A stretch of 16,912 nucleotides of DNA from Candidatus Brocadiaceae bacterium (GCA_030018855.1 JASEHG010000012.1:2054-18965); one strand, 5' to 3'; positions 1-6,421 are shown, counted from the first letter of the stretch. Program-made: numbers and translations. The notes: a model not told the origin generated them from the letters alone.

Positions 1-102
1 ACCACAGATACCAGGGACTCGTTGACAGGGTGAAGAAATCAGTAGACAGCAGACAGTAGTCAGCTATCAGCAATCAGAAATCAGCAAGCTGACCCCTGAC
101 TA
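1..102. repeat. Spacer with short CAG/TAG-rich hairpin repeat
   Basis: There is no gene here. The stretch is built of short, related words (AGTAGACAGCAG, AGTAGTCAGC, CAATCAGAAATCAGC). The arms AGTAGTCAG at 55-63 and CTGACTACT at 96-104 are perfectly complementary and lie directly downstream of, and slightly overlapping, the coaX stop codon on the minus strand. It could act as a weak terminator or mRNA 3' end, but there is no clear T-tract. A similar TACTGC-rich hairpin follows trxB at 4392-4445. Confidence 0.5.
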
Positions 103-849
103 CTATCTACTATAGGCCAGCACCATACCCTCAAGGGTGAGATGGGGAATCACCTCCTGGAAGAGGCCAACGTCCGCAGCAAAGAGGCTGGCATCACCAC
201 CTGTAGCAATTACCCTGGGTTCTCCTCCCACCTCTTTTTTAACCCCCTTTATCAACCTTTCTACCATCCCGACAGTCCCCCAGTACAGGCCAGAGGTTAT
301 GGCCTCTACGGTATCCTTGCCTATATAATAGTCTGGCCTTTCCGGGGTCACCTCCGGGAGTAGTGCGGCACGGAGGTGGAGTGCCTTCCTGGAGGACTCC
401 AGGCCAGGGGCTATTATCCCTCCCAGGAACTCCCCCTTCTCGGAGATGGCATCTACGGTAATGGCCGTACCCATGTCTACCACGATGGTTGTCCCCCTGG
501 TCTTCTCGTAAGCAGCCACGGCGTTTAAGAGCCTATCAATCCCTACCCTGTGGGGTTCTCTGACAAGGACTGGAATAGGGACTCTTATATCCACCGGGAA
601 CTTAAGCGGCTTCTTAGGGTAGTTCTTTTCCAGCCACGTACAGAACACGTCTTCCACTTTGGGATTAACGGAGGCCAGTAGTATCTCTGAAATCAGGGGT
701 AGATAGGACCCCAGGGCCAACTCCTCCAGGTCCACCTCTTCTGCCCTCATGACTTTATGGAAGAGGAGTCTTGGTCGGGGGTGGCCCTGGCCACCCTGGA
801 ATACCCCAAGGTGTATGTTGGTGTTTCCTATGTCAAGGGCTACTAACAT
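103..849 (-). CDS. coaX: Type III pantothenate kinase (CoaX)
   Basis: This enzyme catalyses ATP-dependent phosphorylation of pantothenate, the first step of coenzyme A synthesis, in the cytoplasm. The 248-residue protein shows the hallmarks of the ASKHA-fold type III family: the phosphate motif DIGNTN at residues 6-11, GIDR at 103-106, DMGTAITVD at 125-133 with its catalytic-type Asp, GGIIAPG at 143-149 and ATGGDA at 215-220. Its length is normal for the family. It is the last gene of an obg-methyltransferase-coaX run on the minus strand, starting 14 nt after the methyltransferase stop. The ATG at 849 has no obvious Shine-Dalgarno, so expression may depend on read-through from the upstream gene. 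The identification is secure; the start is fairly secure because the DIGNTN motif must lie near the N-terminus. Confidence 0.96.
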   Translation of the reverse strand: MLVALDIGNTNIHLGVFQGGQGHPRPRLLFHKVMRAEEVDLEELALGSYLPLISEILLASVNPKVEDVFCTWLEKNYPKKPLKFPVDIRVPIPVLVREPHRVGIDRLLNAVAAYEKTRGTTIVVDMGTAITVDAISEKGEFLGGIIAPGLESSRKALHLRAALLPEVTPERPDYYIGKDTVEAITSGLYWGTVGMVERLIKGVKKEVGGEPRVIATGGDASLFAADVGLFQEVIPHLTLEGMVLAYSR

Positions 850-863
850 GGGATAAGCTACGG

Positions 864-1910
864 TTAAGGGTTGCAGGCGGTAGCAGGGGCACGGCGTGCC
901 GTGCCCCTACCCCTTACTGGCTTTTCTACCTCAGGAAAAGGATTCTGCCACTGCCAGCCTGTCTTACCCGTCCTTCTAAGGTGTTCCAACCTCCTTATGG
1001 TAATCTCTGCAAATACAGGGTCAATATCAAAAGTATACACCTTCCTATTCAATCTCTCCCCAGCAATCAGTGTCGTCCCGGAATGGGCAAAGAAGTCTGC
1101 CACTAAATCTTTTTCGCTGCTACCGGACAGGATTATCCTTTCTATTGCCTTCAGGGGTTTCTGGGCATAACATCCTGGTACATTTTCTTCCATCCTATAA
1201 AACACCTGTTGAATGTCTACCCATACGTTACCTGCCCTTATATACCTTGACTTACTCCGTCCTAAATTCTCCGTAACCTTCCCATTAACTCTTTTATAAT
1301 AACCCCTCAGTACCCTGGGGATATCCGTATATTCGGCGTCCACGTTAAAGTCAGGGTTACCCTTCACGTAATAAAGGAGTTCCTGTCTGACCCACATCCA
1401 GTTCTTTTGCGTACCATATCCCCTCTGATCGCGCATTGTAATGAAATTTTTTGGTTTTAACTCCTCAAATCTTCTCATCAAGATAGTAAAATCGGGGAGG
1501 GGTTGGAGATTGTCCCTGTAATCTGCACCCATCCATACATAGAGGTGGGCATCTCTGTCCATAACTGAGACCGCATTCTGCACCCATTTCTCTGAAAACT
1601 TTAGATACTCCTTCAAATCTACCTTAAAGAGACCTCGTGTGTTAGCATTTCCTACCACCACGTTGTAAGGAGGGTCGTTGAGGACTAACCGGGCCTTTTT
1701 ATTACCGATTATTTTCCCCACGTCTTCCAGTCTTGTAGCGTCCAGCACGCCAACCTTATGTCCATTTACTGGGTCTTCCCATACCTCTCCGTATTTTAGC
1801 CTGCATAAAGGCAATATCTTTTCGTTCAGCCTGGCATGGAAATCCAGTCGTTTAAGTCTCTCTGTAGTCTTGCCTGTCTGCCCTTCTTCTTTTTTATTTG
1901 GGATGCTCAT
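864..1910 (-). CDS. Beta-class DNA methyltransferase (N6-adenine or N4-cytosine), orphan
   Basis: This is an AdoMet-dependent site-specific DNA methyltransferase of the N4/N6 family. Counting from the TTG at 1919 (351 aa), the catalytic motif DPPY lies at 82-85, followed by motif X/I elements QKPLKAIERII (253-263), FFAHSGTT (276-283, with His where FxGSGTT is usual) and FDID (297-300). DPPY ahead of FxGxG marks the beta order. The recognition sequence cannot be read from the sequence. I prefer the ATG at 1910 (348 aa), which lies inside the end of obg (17-nt overlap, suggesting translational coupling). No restriction endonuclease is adjacent, so this is either an orphan regulatory-type methylase or a relic of an R-M system. 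Oddly, the last residues (about 336-347, RGRGTARRAPAT) are encoded by a copy of a dispersed palindromic repeat, so the natural C-terminus may have been altered. Confidence 0.88.
   Translation of the reverse strand: MSIPNKKEEGQTGKTTERLKRLDFHARLNEKILPLCRLKYGEVWEDPVNGHKVGVLDATRLEDVGKIIGNKKARLVLNDPPYNVVVGNANTRGLFKVDLKEYLKFSEKWVQNAVSVMDRDAHLYVWMGADYRDNLQPLPDFTILMRRFEELKPKNFITMRDQRGYGTQKNWMWVRQELLYYVKGNPDFNVDAEYTDIPRVLRGYYKRVNGKVTENLGRSKSRYIRAGNVWVDIQQVFYRMEENVPGCYAQKPLKAIERIILSGSSEKDLVADFFAHSGTTLIAGERLNRKVYTFDIDPVFAEITIRRLEHLRRTGKTGWQWQNPFPEVEKPVRGRGTARRAPATACNP
886..907. repeat. Palindromic repeat, GGGGCACGGC family, inside methyltransferase 3' end
   Basis: The 10-bp arms GGGGCACGGC and GCCGTGCCCC are perfectly complementary around a central GT. 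The same 22-nt sequence occurs at 3062-3083 in a spacer. This copy is read as coding sequence in the C-terminus of the methyltransferase. Confidence 0.85.
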
Positions 1911-2946
1911 CAGTAGCAAGGGCCGTTTCCTCCTGGGTCTTCTGGGAGGCCAGTTCTTCCAGTGTCTGGGCTATTGCATGGAGGAGGCGGTCCAGGTTTT
2001 TCCCCGTAACGGCAGAGATTAAATGGACAGGTCGCTGGATGTGTTTCTCCAGGTCTCGTACCCTTTCCGCGCAGTCCCCTTCTTCCAGGAGGTCTATCTT
2101 GTTAACTACCACTATCTCCCTCTTTTTGGAGAGCTCTGGGCTATATAGTTCCATTTCACGCCGAATGACGTGGTAGGCCTCTTTGGGCTCCGGGCCGCTG
2201 AGGGGGGCAACGTCTATGAGGTGGATGAGCACCTTCGTGCGCTCAACGTGCTTGAGGAACGCATCGCCCAGGCCGGTCCCCTTGTGAGCCCCTTCTATAA
2301 GGCCGGGGAGGTCTGCCATCACAACCCTGCGAAAATCGCCCAGCTCCACGATACCCAGCTGTGGGAACAGGGTGGTGAAGGGGTAATCGGCTATCTTGGG
2401 GCGGGCCCTGGAGAGGCGCGAAAGGAGGGTAGACTTCCCGGCATTGGGCAGGCCAACTATCCCCACGTCCGCAAAGAACTTTAGCTCAAGTCTGAGCCAG
2501 CGTTCTTGACCCTGGAGACCCTTCTCTGCAAAACGTGGGGTCTGTCTTGTGGAGGTGGCGAAGCGTTTGTTCCCCCTGCCTCCCCTGCCCCCTCTGGCTA
2601 TCCTTACCCATTGGTCATGTTCATGGAAGTCCTTTAGTATACGTCCAGTATCTCTATCCTTTACTACCGTACCTACGGGGACTTCTAAGATGAGGTCACT
2701 GCCCCTCTTGCCATGACGGGTGCTCCCTTCCCCGTGTCGGCCATTTTCGGCCATGTGCTTTATCCTGGAAGAGATGTCCATGAGGGTAGCCTTCTGGTTA
2801 TTGGCCTTTATAATCACATCTCCCCCCCTGCCACCGTCCCCTCCATCCGGACCTCCCTTCGGGACCCACTTCTCCCTACGGAAGCTTACGCAGCCATTAC
2901 CCCCATTCCCACCCTTAACGTAAATGACGGCTTCGTCCAGAAACAT
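1894..2946 (-). CDS. obg: Obg family GTPase (CgtA/ObgE)
   Basis: Obg is a ribosome-associated GTPase acting in 50S assembly, the stringent response and cell-cycle control. The 350-residue protein has the glycine-rich Obg fold at about 1-158 (GGNGGNG, GGPDGGDGGRGG, GGRGGRGN). The G domain follows, with G1 GLPNAGKS (165-172), switch TTLFP (191-195), G3 DLPGLIEGA (212-220), G4 NKID (282-285) and G5 SAV (311-313). It stops soon after the G domain, so the optional C-terminal OCT domain is missing, as in many non-Firmicute Obg proteins. The ATG at 2946 is preceded by an AAGGG purine run 4 nt upstream. It is first in the minus-strand run and overlaps the start of the methyltransferase gene. Confidence 0.97.
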   Translation of the reverse strand: MFLDEAVIYVKGGNGGNGCVSFRREKWVPKGGPDGGDGGRGGDVIIKANNQKATLMDISSRIKHMAENGRHGEGSTRHGKRGSDLILEVPVGTVVKDRDTGRILKDFHEHDQWVRIARGGRGGRGNKRFATSTRQTPRFAEKGLQGQERWLRLELKFFADVGIVGLPNAGKSTLLSRLSRARPKIADYPFTTLFPQLGIVELGDFRRVVMADLPGLIEGAHKGTGLGDAFLKHVERTKVLIHLIDVAPLSGPEPKEAYHVIRREMELYSPELSKKREIVVVNKIDLLEEGDCAERVRDLEKHIQRPVHLISAVTGKNLDRLLHAIAQTLEELASQKTQEETALATDEHPK

Positions 2947-2998
2947 GAGGCCCTTTTGTGTACTGTATTACATCAATGGCTAGGAGATTTCTGAAAGA

Positions 2999-3122
2999 CC
3001 CTACTCACATGTCATTCCTTCGGCTTCGCTCAGGACGGCGTCTGAGGGAGCGAAGTCCGTAGGGGCACGGCGTGCCGTGCCCCCACTTAAAAGACCAGAT
3101 TCTTCGCTTCGCTCAGAATGAC
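2999..3122. repeat. Composite palindromic repeat element between obg and the glutaredoxin gene
   Basis: GTCATTC at 3011-3017 and GAATGAC at 3116-3122 form inverted ends, each continuing into a related TTCGCTTCGCTCAG-like word (3021-3034 and 3103-3115). Between them sits a second copy of the GGGGCACGGC palindrome (3062-3083). The sequence lies in the divergent gap between obg and the glutaredoxin gene; no gene is visible here. Confidence 0.7.
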
Positions 3123-3180
3123 ACACTGTGCTACAGCGACTTTTACAGAGGTTTCAATTCCTATTAAAAGGAGCATGCCT

Positions 3181-3420
3181 ATGGTAGACATCAAGATTTA
3201 TACCACCCCCACTTGCCCTTATTGTCTCAAGGCCAAGGACTACTTCAAGAAGAAGGGGGTTCAGTACAAAGAGTGCAATGTGGCCCAGGATAAAGAGGCT
3301 CGGGAGGAGATGATTCGCATAAGCGGGGGGCGGAGCGTTCCTGTTATCGTAGCCGGAGAAGAGGTAATGATAGGCTTTGACCAGGCAAGGATTGAAAAGA
3401 TCCTGGAAGGGCAGGAATAG
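3181..3420 (+). CDS. Glutaredoxin-like thiol-disulfide oxidoreductase (NrdH/YruB type)
   Basis: This is a small cytoplasmic redox protein of 79 residues with a thioredoxin fold. The active site CPYC lies at 12-15, the cis-Pro motif SVP at 52-54, and GFD at 65-67 is the glutaredoxin-like end motif. I chose the ATG at 3181 because AAAAGGAG (3166-3173) gives a 7-nt spacing to it, whereas the ATG at 3175 is too close and the longer frame from 3118 runs back into repeat sequence. It precedes trxB by 40 nt on the same strand. NrdH-like proteins are often reduced by thioredoxin reductase rather than glutathione, so the two genes probably form one electron pathway. The physiological target (ribonucleotide reductase, peroxiredoxin or other) cannot be decided from this window. 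Confidence 0.9.
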   Translation: MVDIKIYTTPTCPYCLKAKDYFKKKGVQYKECNVAQDKEAREEMIRISGGRSVPVIVAGEEVMIGFDQARIEKILEGQE

Positions 3421-3460
3421 GGGGCAGGTTAGGCTTGTGGTGAGCGAATCTAATTAAGGG

Positions 3461-4387
3461 ATGGGGACAGTTCACGAGTTAATGATACTTGGGTGCGGCC
3501 CTGCCGGGATGACGGCCGCCATCTATGCCGCCAGGAAGAGGATAGATATTGTAATGGTCAGCGAAGACGTGGGTGGCCAGGTGGCCACCACTTTCGGCAT
3601 AGAGAACTACCCCGGTTTCCAGTACATAACGGGACCAGAGCTGGTGGACAAGTTCAGGTCCCAGATGGGCCAGTTTGACATAGAACAATACCTGGGAGAA
3701 AAGATTACAAGGCTTTCCCGTCAGGATGGCCTTTTTGTGGCCCAGACCGCCTCTGGAAAGGAACATGCGGCCAGGGCATGTATAATAGCCACAGGGGCCA
3801 GACCCAGGCAGTTAGGGGTAACAGGGGAGAATAAGTACAGGGGGAAGGGGGTCAGCTACTGTGCCACTTGCGATGCCCCCCTCTTTGCCGATGCCACCGT
3901 GGCGGTGGTGGGTGGAGGGAATTCAGCCCTATCAGCCGCCTTTGAACTCTCCAGGATTGCCAGCAAGGTTTACCTCGTCTCTCGCCGTGAGTGGAGGGCC
4001 GATGAGGTACCGTTGATTGAAAACGTTAAGGCCGCCAGCAATATTGAAACGATAATAGGCTATGTAGTGGAGACAATTGCGGGGGAGGAGACGGTCAAGG
4101 GTATTACGATAAAAAGCTTTCCCGTAGGGGATGAATACAAAAGCCTGACGGTGGATGGTGTCTTTGTAGAGATAGGTCTCCTGTCCAACAGTGATTTTGC
4201 CAGGGGTCTGGTGCGGATGAACGAACGTGGGGAGATAATGGCGGACTGCGATACCTGGACGGGTGTCCCTGGACTCTTCGCCGCTGGGGACGTGACCAAC
4301 GTAAAGGACAAGCAGATAGTCATTGCCTGCGGCCAGGGGGCCGTAGCCGTTATGAGCGCCTTTGAGCATCTGCTGAGACACCGGTAG
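3461..4387 (+). CDS. trxB: Thioredoxin reductase (NADPH, FAD)
   Basis: This flavoenzyme transfers electrons from NADPH through FAD and a redox disulfide to thioredoxin-like proteins. The 308-residue protein shows the FAD-binding motif GCGPAGM (11-17), the redox-active CATC (134-137), the second nucleotide-binding motif GGGNSA (151-156), basic residues SRREWR (174-179) fitting NADPH 2'-phosphate recognition, and the FAD motif GDV (276-278). The length is normal. The ATG at 3461 follows AAGGG directly, so the start is slightly uncertain; the ATG at 3482 would leave only three residues before the GxGxxG motif. It lies downstream of the CPYC glutaredoxin-like gene, its likely substrate. No thioredoxin gene is in this window. 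Confidence 0.95.
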   Translation: MGTVHELMILGCGPAGMTAAIYAARKRIDIVMVSEDVGGQVATTFGIENYPGFQYITGPELVDKFRSQMGQFDIEQYLGEKITRLSRQDGLFVAQTASGKEHAARACIIATGARPRQLGVTGENKYRGKGVSYCATCDAPLFADATVAVVGGGNSALSAAFELSRIASKVYLVSRREWRADEVPLIENVKAASNIETIIGYVVETIAGEETVKGITIKSFPVGDEYKSLTVDGVFVEIGLLSNSDFARGLVRMNERGEIMADCDTWTGVPGLFAAGDVTNVKDKQIVIACGQGAVAVMSAFEHLLRHR

Positions 4388-4391
4388 ATAA

Positions 4392-4445
4392 TAAGCAGTA
4401 AGCAGAATTCTATTTTTCTGCCTACTACCTACTGCATACTGCTTA
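4392..4445. repeat. TACTGC-rich hairpin in the trxB/YIP1 convergent gap
   Basis: The perfect 9-bp arms TAAGCAGTA (4392-4400) and TACTGCTTA (4437-4445) enclose a nested GCAGAA/TTCTGC stem (4402-4407 and 4416-4421). It begins 4 nt after the trxB stop, between two converging genes, so a bidirectional terminator role is possible. Related TACTGC words continue to about 4480. Confidence 0.5.
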
Positions 4446-4485
4446 CTCTTTTCCCCTGTCTATTGCTTACTGCCTACTGTCCTCC

Positions 4486-5115
4486 CTAATGCCTCAACCC
4501 CTCCTTAAGTTTCTCCAGTGGCAGGACGCCTGTATAAATAAGGGTAAAGAGGACGGCCCAGGCCAACAAGGCAGGTAAGAGGGGGGCGGCTATTGACCTG
4601 GGACTGGATAGCCCATGCACGTATCTTCCACCGAACATTATTAATATCAAGGCATATACGGTGGAGAGGTACTGCCCAAGTAAAGGGACTAGGCTCAGGA
4701 GGTTTGCCACCGTACTATAAGCAAAGAGACGAAAGGTGCCCTGGAAGGCTGCCTTACCCTTAAGGAGTCTAAAGGAAAGATGGAGGAGTACCGATCCAAG
4801 GAAGAGGCCCAGTATCCAGAGGGCGTAGAGCATGGGGGCCTTCAGTAAGGCGTCCCGCAGCAGGACGTTATCCTTTCCCTCCTGCCCGTTGGGGAATGGA
4901 AGCCCCGTGGCTATTAACACGACGTTGTATGCAAGGACGATGAGAAAGACAGTAGAGGCAAAGAGCACGGGTCTTAGGTAGCCCTCCGTTAGGGGCATAC
5001 CCTGGAAGAATACCTGCGGTCTAAAGATTACGTCCCTGCCCGAACTAAGGATGTCTTCCCAGAGTCCGGGCCTTTCTTCGGGAGTCAGATTGGGGCGGAT
5101 GCCACCTTCAGCCAC
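4486..5115 (-). CDS. YIP1-family integral membrane protein
   Basis: This 209-residue membrane protein has a soluble N-terminal stretch (about 1-45), then roughly five hydrophobic segments (about 48-70, 92-117, 127-147, 148-165 and 175-197). The words RPQVFFQGMP and EGYLRPVLFA (31-54) match the start of the bacterial Yip1 domain, which normally reads like PxxFFxxMP-GGYxxPLxFA. The function of the family in bacteria is not established. The start is GTG at 5115, supported by a strong GGGAGGAGG Shine-Dalgarno. It overlaps the plsC stop by 8 nt, so the two are almost certainly translated from one message. A link to membrane lipid metabolism is suggested only by this neighbour. Confidence 0.82.
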   Translation of the reverse strand: MAEGGIRPNLTPEERPGLWEDILSSGRDVIFRPQVFFQGMPLTEGYLRPVLFASTVFLIVLAYNVVLIATGLPFPNGQEGKDNVLLRDALLKAPMLYALWILGLFLGSVLLHLSFRLLKGKAAFQGTFRLFAYSTVANLLSLVPLLGQYLSTVYALILIMFGGRYVHGLSSPRSIAAPLLPALLAWAVLFTLIYTGVLPLEKLKEGLRH

Positions 5116-5980
5116 GGGCCTCCTCCCTTGATGTCATGTCCCTGGCAGATTCGCCGTGGCGAACCTGTGGTACTACCGCCTTTTCTTCGTCGCTTTGCAG
5201 GGGCAATTCATGAGTTGCCCCTACTCCCTCCCCCAGGAGTTTCTTTACCTCTCGTCTTAACTCCTCCAGCACTATCAGGGATTCCTCCCTGGAGACCTTG
5301 TCCAGGTGGTGGAATCCTATAGGTTTGCCAAAGCGTATGGTTATATCCCTGTGTTCAGGGTGGCATAGCCAACTCTCCCTGGGCAGGAATTCCCGGCTGC
5401 CGATGATGGCCGTAGGGACTACCCTCCTGCCTGACTTTAAGATGATGTTAGCAACCCCCCTTTTGAAGGGACCCAACTTTCCATCAGGGCTCCTTGTGCC
5501 TTCAGGGAAGATGAGTAATGACTTGCCCTCTTTTGCCTTCTTTATAATCTCCAGCAGGACTACGTAGGCCCGCCTGTCTTCCTCTCTTGGCATACCGATA
5601 TGGCCGGCAGTCTTCATATAACTACCCACTATGGGAATCCTGGTTATTTCTTCCTTGGAGACAAAACAGAAATTTCCAGGCACAAAGGCGAAGGCCAATT
5701 TTATGTCAAAAATGCTCTGGTGGTTACAAATAAAGATGAGTGGCTCTCCCTTGGGCACGTCCTCCCTGCCCTCCACCCTCACCCTCATCCCTAACCCCAT
5801 TACAATGAGCCAGGCACTGGTCCGGCAGAAGGTGTTGTAAATCTCATCCCGCCTCCGGCTCCCAATAGATACCAACATGGCAAGGAGATAGCCGACAAAC
5901 CACACAGTGCACACCAGTACCCAACTATAGGCAAAGTATAGTATCTGGAAGGGTTTGCTATTTATAAGCCAGGTAAGCAT
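5108..5980 (-). CDS. plsC: 1-acyl-sn-glycerol-3-phosphate acyltransferase (PlsC)
   Basis: PlsC acylates lysophosphatidic acid to phosphatidic acid at the inner membrane. Counting from the GTG at 6001 (297 aa), there is a hydrophobic N-terminal anchor at about 20-46, the catalytic NHQSIFD (HxxxxD) at 93-99, and FPEGTRS at 165-171. The frame is open to the GTG at 6001, but a near-consensus minus-strand promoter (-10 at 5997-5992) would start RNA near 5985, so I prefer the ATG at 5980 (residue 8, MLTWLINSKP). No good Shine-Dalgarno supports either. The catalytic domain ends near residue 257; the remaining tail of about 40 residues is largely encoded by two palindromic repeats (GVGATHELPLQ, 259-269; QVRHGESAR, 279-287) and is unlikely to be ancestral. 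Confidence 0.92.
   Translation of the reverse strand: MLTWLINSKPFQILYFAYSWVLVCTVWFVGYLLAMLVSIGSRRRDEIYNTFCRTSAWLIVMGLGMRVRVEGREDVPKGEPLIFICNHQSIFDIKLAFAFVPGNFCFVSKEEITRIPIVGSYMKTAGHIGMPREEDRRAYVVLLEIIKKAKEGKSLLIFPEGTRSPDGKLGPFKRGVANIILKSGRRVVPTAIIGSREFLPRESWLCHPEHRDITIRFGKPIGFHHLDKVSREESLIVLEELRREVKKLLGEGVGATHELPLQSDEEKAVVPQVRHGESARDMTSREEARG
5152..5165. repeat. Short palindrome TTCGCC-GT-GGCGAA within plsC 3' end
   Basis: The arms TTCGCC and GGCGAA flank GT, extended by CAG and CTG on either side (5148-5169) with one mismatched pair. It is translated as part of the PlsC tail (QVRHGESAR). Confidence 0.6.
5199..5223. repeat. Palindromic repeat AGGGGCAA...TTGCCCCT within plsC 3' end
   Basis: AGGGGCAA at 5199-5206 pairs with TTGCCCCT across a short central TTCATGAG. 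It shares its outer arms with the GTAGGGGC/GCCCCTAC hairpins at 16665-16692 and 16762-16789. Read on the minus strand it encodes GVGATHELPLQ in PlsC. Confidence 0.7.
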
Positions 5981-5991
5981 CTCTAATCGGG

Positions 5992-6020
5992 AATATATCA
6001 CCCCCCCCAGCCCCTGTCAA
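5992..6020 (-). promoter_or_regulatory. Sigma70-type promoter for plsC
   Basis: On the minus strand, TTGACA (6020-6015) is followed after exactly 17 nt by TATATT (5997-5992), a match at 11 of 12 consensus positions. It reads into plsC; the spacer is G-rich. Confidence 0.6.
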
Positions 6021-6025
6021 CCAAC

Positions 6026-6032
6026 GCCTAAC
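6026..6032 (+). other. Upstream RYYYAAC box (possible remnant of a second attC)
   Basis: GCCTAAC fits the R'' core consensus RYYYAAC and lies 65 bp before the end of the GTTAGAC core at 6084-6090, a normal attC length. I see no convincing internal L''/L' pairing, so this may be a decayed attC or chance. Confidence 0.25.
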
Positions 6033-6043
6033 TGAACTTTGCG

Positions 6044-6072
6044 TTGACAAACACCTAGATATGGTATATACG
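6044..6072 (+). promoter_or_regulatory. Promoter of the brnTA cassette
   Basis: TTGACA at 6044-6049 is a perfect -35. The -10 is either TATATA at 6065-6070 (15-nt spacing) or TATACG at 6067-6072 (17-nt spacing), each matching 4 of 6. It lies 50 nt before brnT and back-to-back with the plsC promoter; the two TTGACA boxes form an inverted repeat (TGTCAAC 6015-6021, GTTGACA 6043-6049). Confidence 0.5.
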
Positions 6073-6083
6073 TTAGCCATATC
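6058..6083. promoter_or_regulatory. Operator-like inverted repeat overlapping the brnT -10
   Basis: GATATGG (6058-6064) and CCATATC (6077-6083) are perfect 7-bp arms with a 12-nt centre that covers the -10 region. BrnTA operons are known to be repressed by their own antitoxin or complex, so this is the natural operator candidate. Confidence 0.45.
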
Positions 6084-6090
6084 GTTAGAC
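6084..6090 (+). other. Integron-type core site GTTRRRY at left edge of cassette
   Basis: GTTAGAC fits GTTRRRY. With the matching GTTAGAT at 6671-6677 it brackets the AT-rich brnTA segment. A cassette would run from T6085 to G6671. Confidence 0.4.
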
Positions 6091-6121
6091 AGAAAACAAA
6101 GAATAACAGAAGAGTTTGAAT

Positions 6122-6421
6122 GTGCGCTATTACTTCGAGTGGGACCCTAAAAAAGCAGAGGATAACACTAAGAAACATAGAATTAGCTTTGAACGTGGAG
6201 CAGGGGTTTTTCTCGATCCTCGTGCAATAACTATTTTTGATAAAGAACATGGCGAAAGTGAAGACCGATGGGTTACAATGGGAACAGACAGAATCGGGGT
6301 TTTGTTAGTGGTTGTGCATACTTTTCAACAGATAAACAAGAATCGATACAAAATCCGTATTATTTCTGCGCGCAAGGCAACAAGGAGAGAAGCAAAACAA
6401 TACAGAGAGGAAAATATATGA
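6122..6421 (+). CDS. brnT: BrnT family type II toxin
   Basis: BrnT is a RelE-fold ribonuclease toxin that inhibits translation and is neutralised by BrnA. The 99-residue protein shows the family pattern: FEWDPKK near the start (5-11), KKHRISFE (17-24), the central VTMGTDRIGVLLVVVHT (51-67) and the C-terminal RIISARKATRREAKQYRE (79-96). I chose GTG at 6122 because GAAGAG (6109-6114) lies 7 nt upstream; a TTG at 6116 would add two residues. Its stop overlaps the brnA start (ATGA), the usual toxin-first arrangement. The gene is clearly more AT-rich than its neighbours and lies between integron-type core sites, pointing to horizontal acquisition. Confidence 0.92.
   Translation: MRYYFEWDPKKAEDNTKKHRISFERGAGVFLDPRAITIFDKEHGESEDRWVTMGTDRIGVLLVVVHTFQQINKNRYKIRIISARKATRREAKQYREENI

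Noticed and set aside
3118..3180. N-terminal extension of the glutaredoxin-like gene
   Set aside because: The added residues come partly from the GAATGAC repeat end; the strong AAAAGGAG site fits the ATG at 3181.
3932..4381. 149-codon open frame antisense to trxB
   Set aside because: It is a shadow of a well-conserved gene; no motif and no ribosome-binding site.
6015..6049. TGTCAAC/GTTGACA inverted repeat as an integron attI or a full attC
   Set aside because: GTTGACA does not fit GTTRRRY and no integrase gene lies beside it; promoter -35 boxes explain it better.
6268..6417. Longer version of BrnA starting inside brnT
   Set aside because: The first 50 residues overlap brnT in another frame; the ATGA overlap and AGAGAGGA site at 6418 fit the normal BrnA size.
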